A stretch of 64,000 bases of DNA, taken from Mesorhizobium sp. Root552 (GTDB lineage Bacteria > Pseudomonadota > Alphaproteobacteria > Rhizobiales > Rhizobiaceae). The position numbers and the translations under genes were made by a program. Position 1 is the stretch's first letter. Each line of letters starts with the position of its first letter. The notes under the pieces are model-generated. The model did no database searches, was not told the origin of the DNA, and saw nothing but the letters and a program-made list of their open reading frames with translations. Shown here one piece after another: positions 36,051 through 46,645 of the stretch. The DNA is taken from contig NZ_LMFV01000034.1 in NCBI RefSeq assembly GCF_001427285.1, forward strand, positions 62,921 to 126,920, read 5' to 3'.

Positions 36051-36608
36051 TCAGCGCAGGAAGCTGTCGATTCGCCGCAAGGTCACGCGGCGGTTGCGCC
36101 AGTTTTCGTTCCGCGTCGGCACCAGCAGGAATTCCTCGCCGTATCCGACTGTTTCCAGCGACCGCGACGGAACACCGAACTCGCGAACCAGCACGCGCTT
36201 CAGCGAGTCCGCGCGGCGCTCGGAAAGCACCTGGTTGGAGGCAAACGAGCCGACCGCGTCGGTGTGCCCCTCGATCAGGATCGTTGCACGCCGGTCGCGC
36301 CGCAGAATGCGGTTGAGACCATCGGCGATGTTCTCGACCTTGCGATATTGAGAGAACGGAATTTCCGCCGAACCGAACTCGAAATTGATCGACTGGATGT
36401 CGATGGAAGGTGCCGCACGCCGCAGGTCCGGCCGGCGCTTGAACTCGCGCACCGTCACCCGCTTGTTAGGCTGCAACTGGATGCGCGGCGCAACTTCGAG
36501 CTGGCGTTCGATCTGCGTCGCCGAAGGCGTGGTCGCCTGCGCCAGCGCAACGCTCGGCATGATCAAGGCGGCAAGCAGTCCAGTCGCAACGGCACGGCGG
36601 TTCAGCAT
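36051..36608 (-). CDS. OmpA-domain outer-membrane/peptidoglycan-binding protein
   Basis: 185 residues from ATG 36608 with AAGGAG upstream; the longer open frame (to 37094) is antisense or offset to the GNAT gene and has no homology. A signal peptide ends at about SVALA-QATTP. The C-terminal OmpA-like domain has INFEFGSAEIPFSQY, IEGHTDAVGS, NQVLSERRADSLKRVL and VGYGEEF, which bind peptidoglycan. It probably anchors envelope layers. Confidence 0.87.
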   Translation of the reverse strand: MLNRRAVATGLLAALIMPSVALAQATTPSATQIERQLEVAPRIQLQPNKRVTVREFKRRPDLRRAAPSIDIQSINFEFGSAEIPFSQYRKVENIADGLNRILRRDRRATILIEGHTDAVGSFASNQVLSERRADSLKRVLVREFGVPSRSLETVGYGEEFLLVPTRNENWRNRRVTLRRIDSFLR

Positions 36609-36700
36609 GATGTTCTCCTTCTCGTCACCCCGGCACCCCGCCGGTTGGTTCATGCGGACAACATTGCAGAGCGAATCTGAAACAGGAATGAACGGCTCGT

Positions 36701-37264
36701 TCAGGGTCGCATGACGCTTGCCGACCGCTCGGCAAAGGGCAGCGGGTGCACGATCTCTTTCTTCTGCCCCACCGGATTGAACCCCAGCTTCTGGTAGAGC
36801 GGCAGTGCTGCCGGATGGTCCAGCGTGCAGGTCTGCACCGTCACCCGCTTCGGCCCCAGCGCCCAGCAGGCTGAGATTGCCGTTCCCAAAAACCAGCGCC
36901 CCAGCCCCTGCCCGGTCGCATGCTCCATCATTCCAAAATAGGCAAGCTCCACCTCGTCGGGCAGATGCGGCTTGATATCGAAGAAACCCGCCGGCGAACC
37001 GTCGAGGTAAAGCACGCTGATCTCGCGGTCTTCGTGATGAATGCCTGCCGCCAGTTCTTCGTCGCTCATGCGCAGGATGTTCACCCAATGCCATTTCCTG
37101 CCGACGCGATCCGCCAGGTAGCGGTAGAAATGCAGTGGCATGTCCTTTGCCTTCAGCAATGCGATCTGGCGGTTGTAGGGCAGCGCCGGCGCGTGCGCGG
37201 GCGGAGCCTCCATTTCAAGAAACGTGACCGTCACCTCGATGCTGTCGGGAACGCCCTCATCCAT
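36701..37264 (-). CDS. GNAT-family N-acetyltransferase
   Basis: 187 residues from ATG 37264, which lies just past the sseA stop codon with AAGGA inside sseA. The acetyl-CoA-binding motif appears as GQGLGRWFLGTAI, with VTVQTCTLDHPAALPLYQKLGF at the C-terminal side. Substrate unknown. Last gene of the cysK-alaX-sseA operon. Confidence 0.82.
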   Translation of the reverse strand: MDEGVPDSIEVTVTFLEMEAPPAHAPALPYNRQIALLKAKDMPLHFYRYLADRVGRKWHWVNILRMSDEELAAGIHHEDREISVLYLDGSPAGFFDIKPHLPDEVELAYFGMMEHATGQGLGRWFLGTAISACWALGPKRVTVQTCTLDHPAALPLYQKLGFNPVGQKKEIVHPLPFAERSASVMRP

Positions 37265-37269
37265 GAAGA

Positions 37270-38121
37270 TCAATCCTTGCCGGTTGCGACTGGCGTATCG
37301 GCCAACCCGCCCCACTCGGTCCAGGAGCCATCATAGAGACGGTTGTCGGTGTGGCCGAGTGTTTCGAGCGCAAGGGTGATCGCAGCCGCGGTCACGCCGG
37401 AGCCGCACGACGTCACCACAGGCTTCGAAAGGTCAAGGCCGGCTCCCTCGAATATCTCGCGCAGGCGCGCCTTTGGCAGCAACTGTCCGTTCTCCGACAG
37501 CACGGACACTGGAACATTGCGCGCGCCCGGCATGTGGCCTGAGCGGACGCCGGCTCTCGGCTCCGGTTCGGTGCCGGCAAACCGCCCTGCTCCGCGCGCG
37601 TCGGCGATCTGGCTTTCCTTGGTCTCGACGATGCGGCGCATGTCGGCAAGGCTGGCAACGCGCGCCTCGTCGAATTCGGCGTGGAAGATGCAAGGCGCGA
37701 TCTTGGTGATGTCTGCGGTGACTGGTCGCCCCGAAGCCTTCCAGCCGTCGAATCCGCCATCCAGCACATAGACCTGGAACACGCCCATCACCCTGAACAT
37801 CCACCATGCCCGAGGTGCCGAAAAGAAGCCGGGGCCATCGTAGACGACGATGGTGTCGTCTGCCGAAATTCCAAGCGTGCCGACGAAGCGGGCGAAATCC
37901 TGCGGCGAAGGCAACGTATGCGGCAGGTTCGATGCGCCGTCCGACACGGCATCCTGGTCGAAGAAGACCGCGCCGGGAATATGTGCGGCCTCATATTCGC
38001 CGCGCGCGTCGCGCTTCTGGGCCGGCAGGTACCACGATGCATCGACAATGGTGATGCCGGGCTCGCCAAGCCGCTCCTGCAGCCAATCGGCATCGACGGT
38101 GAACGGGCTGTCCTCGGCCAT
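37270..38121 (-). CDS. sseA: 3-mercaptopyruvate sulfurtransferase
   Basis: 283 residues from ATG 38121, preceded by AAGGAG. Two rhodanese domains; the second has the catalytic loop SCGSGVTA with the cysteine that carries persulfide, and the CGSGVTA form favours mercaptopyruvate over thiosulfate. It transfers sulfur from 3-mercaptopyruvate, a cysteine transamination product. Its position beside cysK and alaX fits cysteine metabolism. Confidence 0.9.
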   Translation of the reverse strand: MAEDSPFTVDADWLQERLGEPGITIVDASWYLPAQKRDARGEYEAAHIPGAVFFDQDAVSDGASNLPHTLPSPQDFARFVGTLGISADDTIVVYDGPGFFSAPRAWWMFRVMGVFQVYVLDGGFDGWKASGRPVTADITKIAPCIFHAEFDEARVASLADMRRIVETKESQIADARGAGRFAGTEPEPRAGVRSGHMPGARNVPVSVLSENGQLLPKARLREIFEGAGLDLSKPVVTSCGSGVTAAAITLALETLGHTDNRLYDGSWTEWGGLADTPVATGKD

Positions 38122-38168
38122 GTGGTCTCCTTTTGTCGCACGAAACTGTGCGCGGAATGGGTTTGTGG

Positions 38169-38915
38169 TCAAGTGGCAGGCTGCGGCCCGAAACGGATGC
38201 GGAAACGCCGGTTCTCGCGCCCCTTCTTCTCGATCTTGCCGATATGGATTTCGCCCACTTCCGCCGTGCTTTTCACATGCGTGCCGCCGCAGGGCTGGCT
38301 ATCTACCGCACCGTCCTTGCCGATGCACACCAGCCTTATCCTCCCGGTTCCGCTCGGCGGCCTGACATTCTTGGACTTGACCAGTCCGGGATTGGCCGCC
38401 AGTTCTTCATCGCCGATCTCTCGGATGAAAACCGGATGATCCGCGCGAACCAGCTCCATCAGCCTGGCCGTCACGTCTTCCTTGCTGAATCCCGTATCCG
38501 GAATATCGAAATCGACGCGGGAATCGTCCTCCGACACCGCAGCGCCTGTGATCGGATAGGGGCAGACGACGGTAAGCAAATGGCAAGCCGTGTGCATCCG
38601 CATCAGCAAGTGCCGTCGCGGCCAGTCGATCACCAGTTTCAGCCGCTCACCTATCGCCGCGGCAGGCTGTTCGGGAGCGGGAACATGGATGATCTCGTCC
38701 TTCGTCTCGCCGGTAATGGTTGCCGCGATGGCGATGCGGCTGCCATCGCTCCGTTCGAGATAGCCGGTATCGCCCGGCTGCCCGCCCGAAGTCGCATAGA
38801 AGATGGTCTCGTCGAAAATAACGCCGCCACGTTCGTTGATCGCGACGACGCTGGCCTCGGCTTCTTTTAGATAAGAGTCGGCGCGAAACAGCGTCTCTGT
38901 CTTACGCCCCATCAT
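38169..38915 (-). CDS. alaX: alanyl-tRNA editing protein (AlaX)
   Basis: 248 residues. The zinc-binding signature of the AlaRS editing domain is present as MHTACHLL (HxxxH) and QPCGGTHVKS (CxxxH). ATSGGQPGDTGYL is the usual N-terminal block. AlaX proteins hydrolyse Ser or Gly wrongly attached to tRNA-Ala. The start ATG-ATG at 38915 overlaps the end of cysK by 4 bp. Confidence 0.9.
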   Translation of the reverse strand: MMGRKTETLFRADSYLKEAEASVVAINERGGVIFDETIFYATSGGQPGDTGYLERSDGSRIAIAATITGETKDEIIHVPAPEQPAAAIGERLKLVIDWPRRHLLMRMHTACHLLTVVCPYPITGAAVSEDDSRVDFDIPDTGFSKEDVTARLMELVRADHPVFIREIGDEELAANPGLVKSKNVRPPSGTGRIRLVCIGKDGAVDSQPCGGTHVKSTAEVGEIHIGKIEKKGRENRRFRIRFGPQPAT

Positions 38916-39946
38916 GCGACCTGTTCATACGGCACGCTGATATTGCTTTTGCCTTCCATCCAGCCCGGAACAGGTAGGTTTTTGCCGCGCAGGAATTCCG
39001 GATTGAAAAGTTTCGACTGATAACGCGTGCCGTAGTCGGCAAGGATGGTCACGATCGTATGTCCGGGGCCGAGTTCCTTGGCCAACCGGATCGCACCGGC
39101 AATGTTGATGCCGGTCGAGCCACCCACGCAAAGACCCTCTTCCTGGATAAGATCGAAGACAACCGGCAGCGCCTCTTCATCCGGGATCTGGTAGGAAAAA
39201 TCAGGCGCAAAGCCTTCCAGGTTTGCCGTGATGCGGCCCTGCCCGATCCCCTCGGTGATCGAGCTGCCTTCCGACTTCAATTCGCCATCGGTGTAGAACG
39301 AATAAAGCGCGGCGCCCAACGGATCGGCCAGCGCGATCTTCACGTTCTTGCCGCGCTTCCTCAGGCCCTCGGCAACGCCTGCCAGCGTGCCGCCAGACCC
39401 CACAGCCGAGACGAAGCCATCCACCTTTCCGCCAGTCTGTTCCCAGATTTCCTTGGCGGTCGTATCGACATGTCCGTCACGGTTCGCAACATTGTCGAAC
39501 TGGTTGGCCCAGATTGCGCCTTTCGCTTCGGTCTTTGCCATCTGTTCGGCCAGCCGCCCCGATAGCTTCACATAATTGTTGGGGTTCCTGTAAGGCACCG
39601 CAGGCACTTCTATCAGTTCGGCCCCAAGCAGATGGATCGTGTCCTTCTTCTCCTGGCTTTGCGTTTCGGGGATTACGATCACCGTGCGATAGCCAAGCGC
39701 CTTGGCAACCAGCGTCAGGCCAATGCCGGTGTTGCCGGCGGTCCCCTCTACGATCACGCCGCCGGGCTTCAACAAGCCGCGCTTTTCCGCATCGCGGATG
39801 ATGAACAGGCCTGCCCGATCCTTCACCGACTGGCCCGGATTCATGAACTCGGCCTTGCCGTAGATTTCGCAACCCGTCGCTTCGGACGCGCGCCTCAGCT
39901 TGATCAAGGGAGTGTTGCCGATAGCGTCGATCACCGAACGGTGCAT
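38912..39946 (-). CDS. cysK: cysteine synthase A-type (O-acetylserine sulfhydrylase) enzyme
   Basis: 344 residues, ribosome site GAGG well placed before ATG 39946. The PLP lysine is in NPGQSVKDRAG. The substrate loop reads EGTAGNTGIGL, with Ala where most CysK have Ser (TSGNTG); GSGGTLAGVAEGL binds the PLP phosphate. It makes cysteine from O-acetylserine and sulfide. The length exceeds the usual ~310 residues, with an extended C-terminus, a form common in alphaproteobacteria. First gene of the operon with alaX, sseA and a GNAT protein. Confidence 0.87.
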   Translation of the reverse strand: MHRSVIDAIGNTPLIKLRRASEATGCEIYGKAEFMNPGQSVKDRAGLFIIRDAEKRGLLKPGGVIVEGTAGNTGIGLTLVAKALGYRTVIVIPETQSQEKKDTIHLLGAELIEVPAVPYRNPNNYVKLSGRLAEQMAKTEAKGAIWANQFDNVANRDGHVDTTAKEIWEQTGGKVDGFVSAVGSGGTLAGVAEGLRKRGKNVKIALADPLGAALYSFYTDGELKSEGSSITEGIGQGRITANLEGFAPDFSYQIPDEEALPVVFDLIQEEGLCVGGSTGINIAGAIRLAKELGPGHTIVTILADYGTRYQSKLFNPEFLRGKNLPVPGWMEGKSNISVPYEQVA

Positions 39947-40155
39947 TGGAATTCCTCATTGTCTGCGTGCGGCCAAACCCTAGAAATGTGAACGCCACCT
40001 TTCAAGGCACGATTTTGCCTGGACCAGTCGCATTTGGGCTTTGCCGGCGTCCAGTAGCCGAAAGTCGATACCATGATCTGGATTTCCCCGACCTCGCCCT
40101 TCCCTTTCCACATTCGGCTGTTTAGACCTTCGCCCAGCAAGCAACGGGAACTTGA

Positions 40156-40998
40156 ATGAAACTTTATCGGGCCAGCCCCCAGGACGGCGTCGCCTGGATT
40201 ACCGGCGGCAGTTCGGGAATAGGCAGGGCTCTCGCCAAGGAACTCGCCAGCGCAGGCTACACCGTCGCGGTCACTGCGCGCGAAGGCGACCCCATCGACA
40301 TGTTGATAGCGGAGGCGGCTTCGCTGCCGGGCAAGATCGTCTCCTTCCCTTGCGACGTTTCCGACGAAATCCGCATGGCCGATACAATTGCTGCGATCGA
40401 GGGCCGCGTCGGCCCTATCGCGCTCGCCGTCTTCAACGCAGGTGCCTACATCCCGATGGCTGGCGAAAACATGTCGGTGCGCAAGTTCCGCCGCACCTTC
40501 GAGGTGAATGTGCTGGGTGTGGTCAACGGCCTTGTTCCCACGGTGCGATCCATGCAGGCGCGCGGAAAAGGCCATGTGCTCCTCGTCGGCTCGATCAGTG
40601 CGTGGTTCGGCTGGCCCACCACCGCTGCTTACGGCGCTTCCAAGGCATCGCTCAATGTCATGGCGCAGGCGTTGAAATACGATTTCGACAAGATCAACAT
40701 TCGTATCCAGGTCGCCAATCCAGGCTTTGTCGATACGCCGCTGCTCAAGCAGACCGCTCCCTCGCTGCCCGCCATGATGCCTGCGGGAGAAGCGGCGCGT
40801 CGCCTGTTCAAGGGCATCAACTCCGGCGGCTTCGAGATTGCCTTCCCGCGCAGGCTGGTATGGGGGTTGAAATTTGCCAGCATCATGCCGCAGCCAGTGC
40901 GCCACTGGCTGATTTCCACGCTGACAGGCTGGAAATCGCGGCCACTGAGCTTCGGCCGCAAAGCCCCTCGCAAAAGGACCGAAACTGCCGATCGTTAG
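40156..40998 (+). CDS. SDR-family oxidoreductase
   Basis: 280 residues. TGGSSGIGRALA (nucleotide loop), FNAGAY (in place of NNAG), Ser and YGASKAS (YxxxK) are present. The C-terminal part with FEIAFPRRLVWGLKFA is typical of a SDR subgroup of unknown substrate. It stands alone, convergent with the carboxylase gene across the palindromic repeats at 41006-41296. The 209-bp gap before it shows no gene. Confidence 0.83.
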   Translation: MKLYRASPQDGVAWITGGSSGIGRALAKELASAGYTVAVTAREGDPIDMLIAEAASLPGKIVSFPCDVSDEIRMADTIAAIEGRVGPIALAVFNAGAYIPMAGENMSVRKFRRTFEVNVLGVVNGLVPTVRSMQARGKGHVLLVGSISAWFGWPTTAAYGASKASLNVMAQALKYDFDKINIRIQVANPGFVDTPLLKQTAPSLPAMMPAGEAARRLFKGINSGGFEIAFPRRLVWGLKFASIMPQPVRHWLISTLTGWKSRPLSFGRKAPRKRTETADR

Positions 40999-41005
40999 CG
41001 GATCG

Positions 41006-41296
41006 GTGCCGCTCGCAGGCCGCGACCACTTCTGGAGTGCGCTGGGATTCAGGTCAGCGCGAGCCGAGAAGGGTGCCGTCCGGGAACCGGAGCGCAGTGT
41101 ACACAAAAGTACACGAGCACCGGAAGCGCAGGAAGGTGCCGTTCGCAGGCCGCGACAACTTCTGGAGATCGCCGGATTCAGGTCAGCGCGAGCCGAGAAG
41201 GGTGCCGTCCGAGAACCGGAGCGCAGTGTACACAAAAGTACACGAGCACCGGAAGCGCAGGAAGGTGCCGTTCGCAGGCCGCGATCACCTGAATCT
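41006..41296. repeat. tandem palindromic intergenic repeat, two 129-bp units plus partial unit
   Basis: Units start at 41046 and 41175 (GATTCAGGT) and are almost identical; a right-end fragment lies at 41006-41045. The second unit ends with ACCTGAATC (41287-41295), the inverted copy of its start, so the unit can fold into a long hairpin; GTGTAC/GTACAC forms an inner palindrome. The right end touches the stop codon of the carboxylase gene. A diverged relative lies at 44743-44876. This resembles the mosaic palindromic elements of rhizobia. Confidence 0.8.
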
Positions 41297-42827
41297 ATAG
41301 CGGAATGTTGTCGTGCTTCTTCCAGGGATTAGTCAGATCCTTGTTGCGCAGCATCCTCAGCGCCCGCGCCACGCGCCGGCGGGTCGAGTGCGGCATGATC
41401 ACCTCGTCCACATAGCCGCGCTCGGCCGCGACGAACGGCGACAGGAAGCGGTCCTCATAGGCCGCAGTATGCGCCGCGATCTTGTCGGCATCGCCAATAT
41501 CCTTGCGGTAGATGATCTCGACCGCGCCCTTGGCTCCCATCACCGCGATCTGCGCCGTGGGCCATGCATAGTTCATGTCGCCGCGCAGATGCTTCGAGGC
41601 CATAACGTCATAGGCCCCGCCATAGGCCTTGCGCGTAATGACGGTGATCTTCGGCACCGTTGCCTCGGCATAGGCGAACAGAAGCTTCGCGCCATGCTTG
41701 ATGAGACCGCCATATTCCTGCGCCGTACCCGGCAGGAAGCCCGGCACGTCGACGAAGGTCACGATCGGAATGTTGAAGCAGTCGCAGAAGCGGACGAACC
41801 GCGCCGCCTTGCGGCTGGCGTCCGAATCCAGCACGCCCGCCAGCACCATCGGCTGGTTGGCGACGAAGCCGACCGTACGGCCTTCCACCCGCCCGAAGCC
41901 GGTGACGATGTTCTTGGCGAAGCTCGGCTGGATCTCGAAGAAGTCGCCCTCGTCGATCGTCTTCAGGATCAGTTCCTTGATGTCGTAAGGCTTGTTCGCG
42001 TTGTCCGGGATAAGCCGGTCCAGCGACAGGTCATGCTCCGTCACCGACTGGAAGCATTCGATCTCCGGCGTTTCGGCTGTGTTCGACGCCGGCAAAAGGT
42101 CGATCAGCCGGCGCATCTGCAACAGCGCCTCGACGTCGTTGTCATAGGCGTCGTCGGCGATGGAGGACTTAGTGGTGTGCACCGATGCGCCGCCAAGTTC
42201 CTCCGCCGTCACCGTCTCGTTGGTCACGGTCTTTACCACGTCCGGCCCTGTCACGAACATGTAGGAGGTGTCGCGCACCATGAAGATGAAATCGGTCATC
42301 GCCGGTGAGTACACATCGCCGCCCGCGCAGGGTCCCATGATCACCGAAATCTGCGGAATGACGCCGGAAGCCAGCACGTTGCGCTGGAAGATTTCCGCAT
42401 AACCGCCAAGTGCGGCCACGCCCTCCTGGATGCGCGCCCCGCCCGCATCGTAAAGCCCGATGATCGGCGCGCGGTTGCGCAGCGCCATTTCCTGCACCTT
42501 CACCACCTTTTCGGCGTGCGCCTCGGAAAGCGAGCCGCCGAACACGGTAAAATCCTTGGCGAACAGATAGACCGGGCGGCCGTTGATCGTGCCCCAGCCC
42601 GTCACCACGCCATCGCCGGCAATCTTCGACTTCTCCATGCCGAAATCGGTGGAGCGATGTTCGACATACATGTCGAACTCCTCGAACGATCCTTCGTCGA
42701 GAAAAATCTCGATGCGCTCGCGCGCCGTAAGCTTGCCCTTCTTGTGCTGCGCCTCGATGCGTGCCGGTCCGCCGCCGGCCCGTGCTGTCTCGCGGCGGCG
42801 TTCAAGTTCCTTCAGCACATCCTTCAT
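41295..42827 (-). CDS. pccB: acyl-CoA carboxylase, carboxyltransferase beta subunit (propionyl-CoA carboxylase type)
   Basis: 510 residues from ATG 42827, preceded by GGGAG; the open frame to 43136 is not homologous. [22 protein letters not shown] at the start, [13 protein letters not shown] and [19 protein letters not shown] in the N-half, and [15 protein letters not shown] in the C-half are the carboxyltransferase blocks. It transfers CO2 from biotin to propionyl-CoA, giving methylmalonyl-CoA. The biotin-carrying alpha subunit is not in the window on the downstream side. Confidence 0.92.
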   Translation of the reverse strand: MKDVLKELERRRETARAGGGPARIEAQHKKGKLTARERIEIFLDEGSFEEFDMYVEHRSTDFGMEKSKIAGDGVVTGWGTINGRPVYLFAKDFTVFGGSLSEAHAEKVVKVQEMALRNRAPIIGLYDAGGARIQEGVAALGGYAEIFQRNVLASGVIPQISVIMGPCAGGDVYSPAMTDFIFMVRDTSYMFVTGPDVVKTVTNETVTAEELGGASVHTTKSSIADDAYDNDVEALLQMRRLIDLLPASNTAETPEIECFQSVTEHDLSLDRLIPDNANKPYDIKELILKTIDEGDFFEIQPSFAKNIVTGFGRVEGRTVGFVANQPMVLAGVLDSDASRKAARFVRFCDCFNIPIVTFVDVPGFLPGTAQEYGGLIKHGAKLLFAYAEATVPKITVITRKAYGGAYDVMASKHLRGDMNYAWPTAQIAVMGAKGAVEIIYRKDIGDADKIAAHTAAYEDRFLSPFVAAERGYVDEVIMPHSTRRRVARALRMLRNKDLTNPWKKHDNIPL

Positions 42828-43235
42828 CGCGGCACTCCCTTCGGCAAACCTGCCGTGTTGGTATCGGTGCGTTCGCCTGAGCGCAAGCTTGGCTTTGGTA
42901 GAGTATCGGCACCGTTTGCCACCCGATTTTGTTGCACCGCAACATGAAAGCCCTTGCTTTTCAGGGCGAACTCCTCCATATGCGCAACCATAGGCGCTTG
43001 GGCCGGATACGCTGGCTCTCTCCTCGAATGAGACTGGTTGCGTCTGTTTCTCCCTTTTCCGGCTTTCGGCGAAGCGGCGAAAAGCCCCGCGAGACAACGC
43101 TTGCGGGCACGACAGCGCAGCCGCGCGGACGGTCACGTCCGCCGCCTTGTCGTTCCACGAAGATTATACCGACGGCAGGTTGCGCCCTGTCGCCAAACCC
43201 TTTGCGGCCAATGCGCCGCGTGAAAGAAGATTATT
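42828..43235. promoter_or_regulatory. divergent pccB/helicase gap with a small inverted repeat
   Basis: No credible gene in this 408-bp stretch. TGTTGC-ACC-GCAACA (42930-42944) is a perfect 6-bp inverted repeat about 105 bp upstream of pccB and could be an operator. The start of the helicase gene lies at the right end. Confidence 0.4.
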
Positions 43236-44678
43236 TTGACCATTGAAACCACTGCGGAGCTTACCGGCTTCGCCAAACTCGGAATTTCCGGCCAGCTTTT
43301 GAAGGCCACCCACGGCGCCGGCTTCACCGAACCGAAGCCGATTCAGGAACAGGCCATTCCCGCCCAGCTCGAAGGCCGCGACATCCTCGGCATCGCCCAG
43401 ACCGGCTCCGGCAAGACCGCGGCCTTTGCCCTGCCGATCCTCTCCAGGATCATCGCGCTCGGCACCAAGCGCCGCCCGAAGACGGCGCGCGCGCTCATCC
43501 TCGCCCCGACGCGCGAACTCGCCGTCCAGATCGAGGACACCATCAAGCTGCTCGCCAAGGGCGCGCATGTTTCCACCGCGCTGGTTCTCGGCGGCGTATC
43601 CCGTTTCAGCCAGGTCAAGAAGATCGGACCCGGCGTCGACGTTCTGGTGGCAACCCCCGGCCGTCTCACCGATCTGGTCCGCGAAGGCGACCTCAACCTC
43701 GCCGACACCAAATGGCTGGTGCTCGACGAAGGCGACCGCATGCTCGACATGGGCTTCATCAACGACGTCAAGCGCATCGCCAAGGCAACCGCGCCGGACC
43801 GCCAGACGGCCCTGTTCTCCGCCACCATGCCCGATGAGATCGCCGACCTTGCAAAGGGCCTTCTCAAGAACCCGGTTCGGGTCGAGGTCGCCCCGCAAAG
43901 CACCGCCGCTGCCGAGATCGTGCAGGGCGTCGTCTTTGCCCGCACCAAGCAGAAGCGCCAGGTCCTGTCGAAGATGCTGGCTGACGAAAAAATGCGCTCG
44001 GTCATCGTGTTCGCCCGCACCAAGCATGGCGCCGACCGCGTCGTGCGTGATCTGGAGCGCGACGGCTTCAACGCCGCCGTCATCCACGGCAACAAGTCGC
44101 AGAACGCGCGCCAGAAGGCCCTCAACGAGTTCCGCGCCGGCTCGGTTCGCATCCTCGTTGCCACCGACATCGCCGCGCGCGGCATCGACGTGCCCGGTAT
44201 CAGCCATGTCGTCAATTTCGACCTGCCCGACGAAGCCGAGAGCTACGTCCACCGCATTGGCCGCACTGGCCGCAACGGCCAGGACGGCGTGGCCGTCACG
44301 CTGGTCGATCCTTCGGAGAACGCCAAGCTTCGCCAGGTCGAGCGCATCATCCGCACCAAGCTGCCGGTGATAGCGGACCATCTGGATAGCCCGGACCCGC
44401 AGCCCGCCCCGCATCAGCCGCGCACCGATGGTGATTTCCAGCCCGCCAACGACCGCAACGGCCCGCGCGAGGCACGCCAGCACGAAGGCGGCAAGCCTAA
44501 CAATGGCTTCGGCAAGAAGAAGCGTTTCGGCGGCAAGCCCGCGGGAACGAGGTCGTTCGGCGACAAGCCCTTTGCCGGCAAGCCGAACGGCGAACGCAAG
44601 CCCGAAGGCGCAAAGCCGTTCAAGGGCAACAACAAGCGCCGTTTCGGCGGCAAGCGGCCAGCCGCACGCGCAGCCTGA
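43236..44678 (+). CDS. DEAD-box-type RNA helicase (RhlE-like) with DEGD motif II
   Basis: 480 residues from TTG 43236. Q motif (FTEPKPIQEQAIP), motif I AQTGSGKT, Ia PTRELA, Ib TPGR, motif III SAT, motif V TDIAARGID and motif VI HRIGRTGR are all normal. Motif II reads DEGD (residues 164-167) instead of DEAD; codon GGC at 43731-43733 is clear. A basic Gly/Lys/Asn-rich tail (about 385-480, with KRFGGKP repeats) should bind RNA. Likely role: ribosome assembly or cold-stress RNA remodelling. Confidence 0.92.
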   Translation: MTIETTAELTGFAKLGISGQLLKATHGAGFTEPKPIQEQAIPAQLEGRDILGIAQTGSGKTAAFALPILSRIIALGTKRRPKTARALILAPTRELAVQIEDTIKLLAKGAHVSTALVLGGVSRFSQVKKIGPGVDVLVATPGRLTDLVREGDLNLADTKWLVLDEGDRMLDMGFINDVKRIAKATAPDRQTALFSATMPDEIADLAKGLLKNPVRVEVAPQSTAAAEIVQGVVFARTKQKRQVLSKMLADEKMRSVIVFARTKHGADRVVRDLERDGFNAAVIHGNKSQNARQKALNEFRAGSVRILVATDIAARGIDVPGISHVVNFDLPDEAESYVHRIGRTGRNGQDGVAVTLVDPSENAKLRQVERIIRTKLPVIADHLDSPDPQPAPHQPRTDGDFQPANDRNGPREARQHEGGKPNNGFGKKKRFGGKPAGTRSFGDKPFAGKPNGERKPEGAKPFKGNNKRRFGGKRPAARAA

Positions 44679-44742
44679 CGACAGGAAAAACGAACGGAGC
44701 TCGCAGCAGCTCCGTTCACCTGTCAGTACATAGATGCGCTGG

Positions 44743-44876
44743 GATTCAGGTCAGGGTGAGTCGAAAATGGCGGCTGCCAAGAACCGGAGCCCAAGGTACC
44801 AAAGGTACACGTACTGAAGGTACATGAGCACCGGACGCGCAGGCGCCCGGCATTCGCAGGCCACCCTCACCTGAAT
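44743..44876. repeat. palindromic intergenic repeat, diverged single copy
   Basis: Begins GATTCAGGT (44743) and ends ACCTGAAT (44876) like the units at 41046-41295. Left arm TCAGGGTGAG pairs with right arm CCACCCTCA, while in the other copies the corresponding arms are different but also pair, so pairing is kept while sequence changes. It lies between the convergent helicase and pyrG genes, 4 bp from the pyrG stop. Confidence 0.7.
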
Positions 44877-44880
44877 GTGC

Positions 44881-46521
<1,641 letters not shown>

Positions 46522-46593
46522 TTAGCGCGGCTGGACTGATTCCGCCAGTGGAAAAACCGCCGCGCGTGGTTTTTCCCGGCCAAGACTTTGCTC

Positions 46594-46626
46594 AAAACAA
46601 AAGGGCCGGCTGGCCGCCGGCCCTTT
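46594..46626 (-). terminator. rho-independent terminator after the L,D-transpeptidase gene
   Basis: Perfect 11-bp stem AAAGGGCCGGC (46600-46610) and GCCGGCCCTTT (46616-46626) around a 5-base loop. On the minus strand it is followed by TGTTTTGAG, so it faces the transcript of the gene ending at 46646 and separates it from pyrG. Confidence 0.75.
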
Positions 46627-46645
46627 GTGTCGTTCTGGCAGGGCG

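Noticed and set aside
36609..37094. N-terminal extension of the OmpA-domain protein
   Set aside because: The added 162 codons lie over the GNAT gene in another frame; ATG 36608 has AAGGAG and a signal peptide.
41006..41296. Possible CRISPR array
   Set aside because: Only two long units of 129 bp, with no short repeats separated by unique spacers and no cas genes nearby.
43164..44483. 439-codon minus-strand open frame opposite the helicase gene
   Set aside because: It is antisense to a fully conserved helicase and has no recognisable domain; high GC third positions keep the opposite frame open.
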